In this document: piece after piece, positions 1 to 5,603 of the stretch
Layout: the number at the start of each line of letters is the position of its first letter
Position numbering within the stretch: position 1 is the stretch's first letter
DNA from: Deltaproteobacteria bacterium
GTDB lineage: Bacteria > Desulfobacterota > Syntrophobacteria > B119-G9
Reading direction: 5' to 3'
DNA length: 5,935 nucleotides
Assembly: GCA_003646715.1 (NCBI GenBank)
Contig: QMLL01000124.1
Span: 1-5,935 of the forward strand
Program-made: the position numbers and the translations under genes
Notes under the pieces: generated by a model
Databases searched by the model: none
What the model was told of the DNA's origin: nothing
The model's input: only the letters and a program-made list of their open reading frames with translations

Positions 1-596
1 GAAATGGAAAGGTTCTCGGCTTCCACTATCTTTTTGAGGTGAGCAGTAATCTCAGCAAGAGGAATCCTTCTAAAATCGAACCTCTGGCACCTGCTAAGAA
101 TAGTAATCGGTATTTTGTGAGGCGAAGTGGTAGCTAGGACGAAAATCACATGTCCTGGAGGTTCTTCAAGAGTTTTGAGCAAAGCATTGAAGGCAGGTCC
201 CGTCAGCATATGCACTTCGTCAATGATGTACACCTTATAGTTCGACACTGCAGGCAGGTATCTGACACTTTCCCTGAGTTCCCGGATTTCATCGATACCC
301 CTGTTGGAAGCAGCATCAATTTCGAGAACATCAACGGACGAACCATTTGTTATGCTGGTGCACGATGTGCATTTATTACACGGGTTCGAATTTGTTCTTT
401 CTTTGCAGTTAACCGTCTTTGCCAGAATTCTCGCCACAGATGTTTTTCCGACACCTCTGGCGCCAGAAAAAAGGTAAGCGTGAGCAATCCTGTTCGCCTC
501 AATGGCGTTCCTTAAAATCTTCACCACGTGTGGTTGCCCCACCACCTCGTCAAAGGTCTGGGGACGCCATTTACGCGCAATAACCAAGTAAGCCAT
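1..596 (-). CDS. dnaX: DNA polymerase III subunit gamma/tau, N-terminal part (runs off left edge)
   Basis: This is the clamp-loader ATPase that loads the sliding clamp and organises the replicative polymerase. I translated it by hand from ATG at 596-594: 198 intact codons reach the window edge with no stop, so the 3' part is missing. The N-terminus MAYLVIARKWRPQTFDEVVG is the classic DnaX opening. Visible AAA+ features are Walker A GARGVGKT (residues 45-52), the zinc-binding cysteines C64, C73, C76 and C79, Walker B IIDE (124-127), sensor 1 around ATTS (155-158) and the SRC motif (168-170). A GGAG-type Shine-Dalgarno lies about 12 nt upstream, rather far from the start. The gene follows tRNA-Ser(GGA) by 43 nt on the same strand, so read-through from the tRNA/tadA transcript is plausible. 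The slippery site that makes gamma in some species would lie outside the window. The identification is very secure. Confidence 0.97.
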   Translation of the reverse strand, partial: MAYLVIARKWRPQTFDEVVGQPHVVKILRNAIEANRIAHAYLFSGARGVGKTSVARILAKTVNCKERTNSNPCNKCTSCTSITNGSSVDVLEIDAASNRGIDEIRELRESVRYLPAVSNYKVYIIDEVHMLTGPAFNALLKTLEEPPGHVIFVLATTSPHKIPITILSRCQRFDFRRIPLAEITAHLKKIVEAENLSI

Positions 597-639
597 CGGT
601 TTTTTTCTCTCCGGGAAAAACTTCTGGGTATAAAAGAAA

Positions 640-733
640 TGGCGGAGAGAGTGGGATTCGAACCCACGGTACGCCTTGCGGGCGTACACACGATTTCCAG
701 TCGTGCCCCTTCAGCCAGCTCGGGCATCTCTCC
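640..733 (-). tRNA. tRNA-Ser(GGA)
   Basis: This is a class II (long variable arm) serine tRNA, 94 nt including an encoded CCA. It has the acceptor stem GGAGAGA/TCTCTCC, discriminator G, a D-arm with stem CCC/GGG, anticodon stem CACGA/TCGTG, and loop CTGGAAA with anticodon GGA (698-696), which reads UCC and UCU. The variable arm has a 7-bp stem GTACGCC/GGCGTAC, and the T-arm is GTGGG-TTCGAAT-CCCAC. Discriminator G and the long extra arm are serine identity features. It lies between tRNA-Ser(CGA) and dnaX on the same strand. Nucleotide 32 is C, the position that TrmJ, encoded nearby, methylates in some tRNA-Ser species. Confidence 0.97.
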
Positions 734-790
734 GCACTTAGAACCACAAATAGGGGCTTACCAAAAACTAGCGCGGAAGGCAAATGTTTT

Positions 791-886
791 TGGCGGAGAG
801 GGTGGGATTCGAACCCACGTGCCCTGCTCTTCACAGGACAAGTCGATTTCGAGTCGACCCCGTTACGACCACTTCGGTACCTCTCC
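791..886 (-). tRNA. tRNA-Ser(CGA)
   Basis: This is a second class II serine tRNA, 96 nt including encoded CCA. It has the acceptor GGAGAGG/CCTCTCC, discriminator G, anticodon stem GTCGA/TCGAC, and loop CTCGAAA with anticodon CGA (851-849), which reads UCG. The variable arm has a 6-bp stem GTCCTG/CAGGGC with one G-U pair, and the T-arm GTGGG-TTCGAAT-CCCAC is identical to that of its neighbour. Its 5' end is only 14 nt past the tadA stop codon, too little for an obvious independent promoter, so it is probably cut from a tadA-containing transcript. The 57 nt between the two tRNA genes show no convincing promoter or terminator. Confidence 0.97.
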
Positions 887-900
887 GTTCACCTTATATT

Positions 901-1353
901 TTAACGTTTTTTTTCAAAAAAGTGGCGTAAAATTATGCTGCACTCTTCAGCCAATACGCCCTTTGTTACTTCAACTTTATGATTAAAACTTACTTCCCCG
1001 CTCGTGAACAAATCTGAAACGCCAGCACTGTACTTTTTTTCGCTAGCCCCAAAAACAACTTTTTTAACTCTGGCATGAAATATGGCACCCCAGCACATCA
1101 AGCAGGGTTCCAGCGTCACATACATTATGCTACCCGGAAGTCGATAATTTTTCAAGAGCAAAGCGGCCTCTCTCAAAGCAACTATTTCGGCATGAGCTGT
1201 CGGATCGCAACTTCTAACTGGCTGGTTAAAACCACGCGCCAAAATCTCTCCTGACTCATTCACAAGCACAGCACCTACAGGAACCTCGTCAAATTCCATG
1301 GCCTTTTTTGCTTGTTTGAGAGCAATTTTCATGTAAAAGACGTCCTGATCCAT
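901..1353 (-). CDS. tadA: tRNA-specific adenosine(34) deaminase TadA
   Basis: TadA converts adenosine 34 of tRNA-Arg(ACG) to inosine, which lets one tRNA read CGU, CGC and CGA. The 150-aa product has the family's usual length. It shows the cytidine-deaminase-fold zinc site: HAE at residues 54-56 (H54 zinc ligand, E56 proton shuttle) and PCLMC at 83-87 (C84 and C87 ligands). VPVGAVLV at 24-31 is the usual early strand. The ATG start places FYMKIALKQAKKA where E. coli TadA has its first helix. The start lies 8 nt past the stop of the upstream gene, and a weak AGG Shine-Dalgarno (1363-1361) overlaps that TAG stop, which suggests translational coupling. A guanine or cytosine deaminase paralogue is less likely because of the PCLMC motif and the tRNA/dnaX setting. 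Confidence 0.95.
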   Translation of the reverse strand: MDQDVFYMKIALKQAKKAMEFDEVPVGAVLVNESGEILARGFNQPVRSCDPTAHAEIVALREAALLLKNYRLPGSIMYVTLEPCLMCWGAIFHARVKKVVFGASEKKYSAGVSDLFTSGEVSFNHKVEVTKGVLAEECSIILRHFFEKKR

Positions 1354-1361
1354 AATAATAC

Positions 1362-1919
1362 CTACTTCCCTGAAGACGAGCCGTCACCAGTATTCTCGGG
1401 GCAAAACACTTTCAGCGCCTCAGGAAAAAGACGTCTTATTATCACTTCTTTGTCCAGCTTCGTCGCGCGCTCGAATTCTTCGTACTGTGGATGGTTCTTA
1501 GAAAGAAGAGGATTCGTGTTCCTGATTTTGCCAGAAAGAACATCATAATTATCAATTAATTCCAGGATCGGATACTCTTCCGCAGGGTAACTTTCTATCC
1601 AGCCCAGTCTTTTTAGGCATTCAAACCGAAATTGATCCAGCAAGAACATTCCAAGCTCAATTATCACTATCTTTTCCTTGTCTTCCATGAAGAAGAAGCG
1701 AGCCTTTCCTCCCAGGTTTTTCATCGCCATGATCAGCTCATATGTCGCCCAGCTACTTTCTTCCCTGGACTGGATCAAAAAGGCAAGCGTCGAGTCTGTC
1801 AGGTCTGAAAAACGGGTATCCACTCCAAGTTTCTCCGGGAACCTCTTGTTCCAGTATTCCAGGGCCTTTGTAGCCACAGATTCACGTTTAAATCTATCCA
1901 GAAATATTACATCTGCCAT
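1362..1919 (-). CDS. Uncharacterised 185-aa cytoplasmic protein
   Basis: I do not recognise this protein. The ATG at 1919-1917 gives 185 aa beginning MADVIFLDRF. A TTG at 1940-1938 would add seven residues, but the ATG is preferred because AGGAAAG (1933-1927) sits at a suitable distance before it. The sequence is charged and soluble, with no signal peptide or transmembrane segment. Visible segments are an amphipathic N-terminal region, a probable helix ATYELIMAMKNLGG (58-71), a strand-like KIVIIELGMFLLDQF (83-97), an aromatic and acidic middle, and a Gly/Ser tail GDGSSSGK (178-185). Two isolated cysteines (C101, C173) form no obvious metal site. Its first 13 nt overlap the end of the radical SAM gene, and tadA follows after 8 nt, so it is co-translated with both. 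A role with either neighbour is only inference. The frame is well supported by position and coding character. Confidence 0.85.
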   Translation of the reverse strand: MADVIFLDRFKRESVATKALEYWNKRFPEKLGVDTRFSDLTDSTLAFLIQSREESSWATYELIMAMKNLGGKARFFFMEDKEKIVIIELGMFLLDQFRFECLKRLGWIESYPAEEYPILELIDNYDVLSGKIRNTNPLLSKNHPQYEEFERATKLDKEVIIRRLFPEALKVFCPENTGDGSSSGK

Positions 1920-3076
1920 TTCACTTCTTTCCTGCTCCAAATACCGGCAATTTTAGTTCCGCAATTCGGGCAATGTCCATTTTTAAGAGTGTTTTTAACT
2001 ATCCTGTATCCCACACGATGAATTAGCATTTCATGGCACTTTGGGCAATACGTATTCTCTGCTTCATGACCCGGAACATTTCCGATGTAAACGTAATGGA
2101 GTCCGACACTCAGTGCCACCTCCCTGGCCTTTTCCAGAGTTGCTATAGGAGTAGGAGGTAGATGTTTCAATTTATACCTGGGATAAAAACGGCTGAAATG
2201 TAGCGGGACGTCAGGGCCAACGTTTGTTTTTATCCACTGGCACATTTTCTTGATTTCGTCCATATTATCATTTTTGCCAGGCAATACCAGGTTAACCAGT
2301 TCCAGATGTGTCCCATAATTATGTATCGCCTTGATTGTGTCAAGAACCGGCTCAAGCTCTCCTTCCGTTACTTCCCTGTAGTATTTGTCCGTAAATCCTT
2401 TCAAATCGATGCAGGCAGCACCCAGTACTTTTAAAAGATCTTTGAGCGGTTGAGGACGAATAAAACCGTTGGAATGATAAATCTTGATGATGCCGCTTTT
2501 CCCGGCCAGTTTTCCTATATCCAGCATATACTCAATAAATACGGTCGGTTCAACATAAGTAGAGGCTATAGTGGCACACCTTGTCTTTCGGGCAAGTTTG
2601 ACCACCTGCTCGGGTGAAAGTTGAAAATTAAAAGTTTCTTCCGGCCTGGCTTGAGATATTTCCCAGTTCTGGCAGAACTTACAATCCAGGTTACAGCCAG
2701 CAGTCGCTATGGAGAAAGACTTGGTCCCGGGGAGCACATGAAAAAGTGGCTTCTTTTCTATGGGATCTACCTGTACCGCGCATGGGTTTCCGTAAACCAG
2801 GCTGTAATATTTACCGTCGCGATTTTCTCGAACTTCGCAGTATCCCCTTTCCCCTGGATCAACTTCGCACTCTCTGGGGCAGAGTACACACTTTATCGTT
2901 TTACCATCCAGAGGAACATAGTAAGGGCTCAACTTAACTCCCAGCTTTCCTTTAACAGGTCGAAGGACCGCTCCCTTTGACACACGGGGAAAAGCGAGGC
3001 CAGTACTCATGGCCAGGCATGCAAGGATTCCCTTCCCGCTTTTTTTTATGAGCTCCCTACGAGTTATTTCAGGCAT
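1907..3076 (-). CDS. AmmeMemoRadiSam system radical SAM enzyme with Tat-like leader
   Basis: This 389-aa radical SAM protein belongs to the pyruvate-formate-lyase-activating-enzyme-like group (COG1180 type). It carries the CX3CX2C motif C128, C132, C135 (GCNLDCKFCQNW), which binds the 4Fe-4S cluster that cleaves S-adenosylmethionine. Upstream is a cysteine set C63, C66, C70, C80 in the form CVLCPREC followed by GERGYC, typical of this subgroup. The C-terminus has a zinc-ribbon-like pair CPKC (344-347) and CPNC (369-372). The N-terminus reads MPEITRRELIKKSGKG, then a hydrophobic run at 17-29 and a polar stretch, which resembles a twin-arginine signal (TRRELIK). GGAG 8 nt before the ATG supports this start, so the leader is probably translated. 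It follows the MEMO-AMMECR1 gene by 18 nt and overlaps the next gene by 13 nt. The family's partners are exactly MEMO and AMMECR1; I do not know the substrate. The family call is secure, the export only likely. Confidence 0.93.
   Translation of the reverse strand: MPEITRRELIKKSGKGILACLAMSTGLAFPRVSKGAVLRPVKGKLGVKLSPYYVPLDGKTIKCVLCPRECEVDPGERGYCEVRENRDGKYYSLVYGNPCAVQVDPIEKKPLFHVLPGTKSFSIATAGCNLDCKFCQNWEISQARPEETFNFQLSPEQVVKLARKTRCATIASTYVEPTVFIEYMLDIGKLAGKSGIIKIYHSNGFIRPQPLKDLLKVLGAACIDLKGFTDKYYREVTEGELEPVLDTIKAIHNYGTHLELVNLVLPGKNDNMDEIKKMCQWIKTNVGPDVPLHFSRFYPRYKLKHLPPTPIATLEKAREVALSVGLHYVYIGNVPGHEAENTYCPKCHEMLIHRVGYRIVKNTLKNGHCPNCGTKIAGIWSRKEVKWQM
1927..1938 (-). promoter_or_regulatory. Ribosome binding site choosing the start of the 185-aa protein
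   Basis: The mRNA-sense stretch GGAGCAGGAAAG lies inside the 3' end of the radical SAM gene. Its AGGA core is 10 nt before ATG 1919, which supports that start over the TTG at 1940. The TTG would place this stretch inside the coding region. Confidence 0.55.
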
Positions 3077-3084
3077 CTGTCATG

Positions 3085-3088
3085 CTCC
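3085..3088 (-). promoter_or_regulatory. Ribosome binding site of the radical SAM gene
   Basis: GGAG in mRNA sense lies 8 nt before ATG 3076. It matters because it fixes the start so that the twin-arginine leader is included in the protein. Confidence 0.65.
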
Positions 3089-3094
3089 GAACCG

Positions 3095-4621
3095 TTAGAA
3101 AACTTCTGCCGAGAACACGTAAATTTCGGTGTCTTTATCTTTCCATGCATCTTTGCGTAATCCAGCTTTCAAGCAGGTGTGCTCCAGAAATTCATTCAAA
3201 TCCCACTTCCACTCCACGGGAACCTGAGGCAACAGAAGTCCGCTATAGCCGTTCTTTCTTATCATTAAACCATGCTTACCGATCTTGATTTCGTTTATAT
3301 CATTGATCTTACGAAAAGGTGTAAGAACAGAAATTTCAATATCAATGTATGGCAGCTCATCAGCCCTTAGAGGAGGAAACCTGGGGTCTTCAAATGCTGC
3401 TGCGTAAGCCATTTCCGCAACAGTCTTGTAAAGCGGGCTGGTGGCCCTGATATGGCCGATACAACCTCTTAACTGTCCGTTTTTGTGAAGCGTTACAAAA
3501 GCACCTCGCGGTTCTTTTAATATCGGAGAATCCACTTTAAATTCCGGTATTTTCTCCCCCTTGCATGCCTTCTCGATCACCGTTCTGGCTATGTGATGAA
3601 GTACTTTTTTATCTTTTTCGCTCAGGCCAAGATCCACCCCAACTTTTTCCTTTTCTTTTCCCTTGTGTATCCCGGGATTATCGTAAAGCACAGCAGCCAT
3701 GTACCCTACGACTGATCCTCTGTCACCGGTTACATCCCCGGAATTAGCATACTTTAACACCTTAGATTTCGTGGCCCCCAGGTCTTTGGATGCCAGCATT
3801 ACCGTTATCATGGGACCGCCACCGCATGCCTCGCACTTACCGCTTCTCAAGGCATCGTTCAGCTCTTTTGGATCAAAATCATTAACTGCATCGATTACCA
3901 CGCTATCCAGCTTAACCGCAGTGTTATAGTTATGAAAATGGGATAGGTCAGTACTGGCAACAAGAAGAACCTTATGTGGATCCGGGGCTTTCTTCACCGC
4001 GTATGCTATGGCTTTTGCCAACTTCGCACAATTCTCCCACGTTTGATCTCCCATCACTATGGGCACCAGCTTAAAATCACCCAGAGTTACCTGCAAAAAA
4101 GGCAACTGTATTTCCAGCGAATGCTCCTGGGTATGAGCTTCCGGCACGTATCGTACGACAGGATCTTCTTTCATTATTGCGTCTATCAGACCATAATCCA
4201 GTGGAACCAATCCCAGAGGAGTTTCGTAGCTACCCAGGTTATAAATTGATGCTCCTTCAAAATACGCCCTATGGCTCGGTGCAATTATGATCACGGTGGA
4301 AAAATCCTCACCGATTATTTGTTTGTATGAATAGGCAGCAACAGGTCCTGAGTACATGTAACCCGCATGAGGTGAAATTAGCCCTACTATTCGCCCCTTG
4401 ACTTTCGGAGACTTAGCTTCACTCAGGTAAGTTTTAATTTCCCTAGTCAGGGTTGCCGGATTTCCCGGATACCACGATCCGGCTATCACGGAATGCCTAA
4501 TTTTTTCTGCTCTCATGGTTTTCCCTTCCTTCGCATATCCCGAATGAGGTATGCTCATCAGGAAAGCGAGAAACAATCCCAAGAAAGTAATTAGTATGAA
4601 CGGTTTTCGCATTGCTTGCAT
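3095..4621 (-). CDS. Secreted MEMO-AMMECR1 fusion (AmmeMemoRadiSam system proteins B and A)
   Basis: This 508-aa protein has three parts. Residues 1-30 are a Sec signal peptide: basic MRK, hydrophobic FILITFLGLFLAFLM, and a cleavage-like site after SGYA. Residues about 40-318 are a MEMO domain, related to LigB-type dioxygenases. It keeps the expected metal-site residues: H85 in SPHAGYMYSG, H117 in APSHRAY, D225 and H228 in STDLSHFH, and C266 in CEACGGGP. These match from memory the conserved His/Asp/Cys set of human MEMO1. Residues about 334-508 are a full AMMECR1 domain with the signature LRGCIGH (384-390). GAGG 8 nt before ATG 4621 supports this start and thus the signal peptide. The radical SAM gene follows after 18 nt. 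In other genomes the two domains are often separate genes. The biochemical role is not known to me. Family assignment is secure, and export is strongly indicated. Confidence 0.95.
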   Translation of the reverse strand: MQAMRKPFILITFLGLFLAFLMSIPHSGYAKEGKTMRAEKIRHSVIAGSWYPGNPATLTREIKTYLSEAKSPKVKGRIVGLISPHAGYMYSGPVAAYSYKQIIGEDFSTVIIIAPSHRAYFEGASIYNLGSYETPLGLVPLDYGLIDAIMKEDPVVRYVPEAHTQEHSLEIQLPFLQVTLGDFKLVPIVMGDQTWENCAKLAKAIAYAVKKAPDPHKVLLVASTDLSHFHNYNTAVKLDSVVIDAVNDFDPKELNDALRSGKCEACGGGPMITVMLASKDLGATKSKVLKYANSGDVTGDRGSVVGYMAAVLYDNPGIHKGKEKEKVGVDLGLSEKDKKVLHHIARTVIEKACKGEKIPEFKVDSPILKEPRGAFVTLHKNGQLRGCIGHIRATSPLYKTVAEMAYAAAFEDPRFPPLRADELPYIDIEISVLTPFRKINDINEIKIGKHGLMIRKNGYSGLLLPQVPVEWKWDLNEFLEHTCLKAGLRKDAWKDKDTEIYVFSAEVF

Positions 4622-4629
4622 TTAACATT

Positions 4630-4633
4630 CCTC
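4630..4633 (-). promoter_or_regulatory. Ribosome binding site of the MEMO-AMMECR1 gene
   Basis: GAGG in mRNA sense lies 8 nt before ATG 4621. It favours the first ATG over the one three codons later, and either choice keeps the signal peptide. Confidence 0.6.
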
Positions 4634-4729
4634 AACGATTATTTCATAGTTCGATAAACATTGATATCACGCTTTACCAGCTTCTTCTAGTGTTTGGTCA
4701 AAGAATTTGTTATATGAACTTGCAAATAT

Positions 4730-4741
4730 GTGGATATCCAC
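4730..4741. repeat. 12-bp perfect palindrome in the divergent intergenic region
   Basis: GTGGATATCCAC is fully self-complementary and is flanked by a looser AATAT (4725-4729) and ATATT (4747-4751) pair. It lies in the 188-nt gap between the minus-strand AmmeMemoRadiSam block and trmJ, just before a candidate plus-strand promoter. It could be an operator for either direction. A chance palindrome cannot be excluded. Confidence 0.35.
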
Positions 4742-4749
4742 CCGTAATA

Positions 4750-4776
4750 TTGAGGGTTACATAATAAAAATAATAC
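4750..4776 (+). promoter_or_regulatory. Candidate sigma-70-type promoter for trmJ
   Basis: TTGAGG (4750-4755) and TAATAC (4771-4776) are separated by 15 nt, slightly short of the usual 17. Transcription would begin near 4783, leaving a leader of about 27 nt before ATG 4810. The rest of 4622-4809 is AT-rich. On the minus strand TTGACC (4701-4696) is a good -35 for the MEMO-AMMECR1 gene, but I see no convincing -10 at normal spacing. Confidence 0.35.
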
Positions 4777-4809
4777 TTGATTCGAGCAGATGCAACACCC
4801 GTTTGTGAG

Positions 4810-5562
4810 ATGGAAGCCAGACTTGAAAACATAACTGTTGTTTTGCACGAACCGCACATACCCGAAAATATAGGAGCTGCCGCCAGAGCTATATGCAACA
4901 TGGGGATTTCGAATCTTGTAGTTGTTAATCCAAAAAACTACGACTTGGAACGAATCCAGAAAATGGCCACGGTTGCCGCTGTCGAAATAGTGGAAAACAT
5001 CAAGATTTACAATACCCTTCAAGAAGCCCTGTCCGAGTTTAACTGGGTGGTAGGTACAACGGCACGAACGGGAAGTCACAGGCAGACAATCAGGGATCCT
5101 CGACAACTGGCGGAAGAACTTGTAGATATTTCACAGAACAACAAAATCGCCATATTATTCGGTCCCGAAGACAAAGGGCTTGCGAATCGTGAACTCGGGT
5201 ACTGTCATACAGCGGTCACCATACCCACGGGTAAATGTACTTCGCTTAACCTTGCCCAGGCTGTCATGGTAATTTGCTACGAAATATTCGTGGCGGGCAA
5301 GGATCTATCCCCTCCCTTTACTCCACGCCTCGCCAGTTTTTACGAACTGGAAGGCATGTATGAACATTTAAAAGAGGTGTTAATAAAGATTGATTTTATC
5401 GATCCCAAGAATCCTGATTACTGGTTTCAGAATATCAGGCGTTTCTTTTCCCGGCTCAAGCTTCTTTCCAGAGAAGTCAAAATTATAAGAGGCATCTGCA
5501 GGCAACTTCTCTGGTACATGGGAACCCACCAGAGGCAGGATCAGACCAAAGCCACTGATTAA
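4810..5562 (+). CDS. trmJ: tRNA (cytidine/uridine-32-2'-O-)-methyltransferase TrmJ-like (SPOUT family)
   Basis: TrmJ-type enzymes use S-adenosylmethionine to methylate the ribose of nucleotide 32 in the anticodon loop of certain tRNAs. From ATG 4810 the product is 250 aa, close to E. coli TrmJ (about 246). The three SPOUT motifs are present: EPHIPENIGAAAR (14-26, with N20 and R26), ILFGPEDKGL (115-124) and SLNLAQAVMV (145-154), the last two building the trefoil-knot SAM site. The C-terminal region rich in Arg and aromatics (about 175-250) matches the TrmJ extension rather than a TrmH/RlmB N-terminal domain. A TTG at 4777 would add 11 residues, but it has no Shine-Dalgarno and directly follows the best -10 candidate. 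The ATG also lacks a clear ribosome site. The gene is divergent from the MEMO-AMMECR1 gene and converges with cooT. Family is secure; TrmJ versus another SPOUT tRNA/rRNA methylase is likely but not certain. Confidence 0.9.
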   Translation: MEARLENITVVLHEPHIPENIGAAARAICNMGISNLVVVNPKNYDLERIQKMATVAAVEIVENIKIYNTLQEALSEFNWVVGTTARTGSHRQTIRDPRQLAEELVDISQNNKIAILFGPEDKGLANRELGYCHTAVTIPTGKCTSLNLAQAVMVICYEIFVAGKDLSPPFTPRLASFYELEGMYEHLKEVLIKIDFIDPKNPDYWFQNIRRFFSRLKLLSREVKIIRGICRQLLWYMGTHQRQDQTKATD

Positions 5563-5581
5563 ACAACGGATTTGACGATAT

Positions 5582-5603
5582 ATTATACGATTTCCAGTAT
5601 AAT
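5582..5603 (+). terminator. Weak AU-rich hairpin after trmJ
   Basis: ATTATAC (5582-5588) and GTATAAT (5597-5603) form a 7-bp stem around an 8-nt loop, followed by a short T run. It starts 20 nt past the trmJ stop and lies in the last codons of the convergent cooT gene. With only one G-C pair it would be a feeble terminator. No better one is visible between the two genes. Confidence 0.25.

Noticed and set aside
150..515. 121-codon plus-strand frame across dnaX
   Set aside because: It lies antisense to an unmistakable dnaX reading frame, has no recognisable domain and is explained as a shadow.
601..625. Hairpin before dnaX (UUUUUC/GAAAAA with the ribosome site in the loop)
   Set aside because: The stem is six bp and almost all A-U, too weak to claim as a terminator or a translation control element.
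597..639. Signal recognition particle RNA between tadA and dnaX, as in Bacillus
   Set aside because: The remaining gaps (43, 57 and 14 nt) are too short, and no GGTGC/GGAA-type conserved hairpin is present.
521..986. Frames on both strands covering 521-986
   Set aside because: They run through two clear tRNA genes and the ends of dnaX and tadA, so they are not real proteins.
3017..3076. Lipoprotein signal (ILAC, C20) in the radical SAM leader
   Set aside because: The cysteine sits at the start of the hydrophobic run rather than its end, and position -2 is leucine, so it does not fit a lipobox.
4777..4809. N-terminal extension of TrmJ from TTG 4777
   Set aside because: There is no Shine-Dalgarno, it directly follows a -10-like hexamer, and the family normally starts close to the residue encoded at 4810.
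4687..5106. 139-codon minus-strand frame over the trmJ start
   Set aside because: It is antisense to the SPOUT motif-containing trmJ frame and has no supported start or domain.
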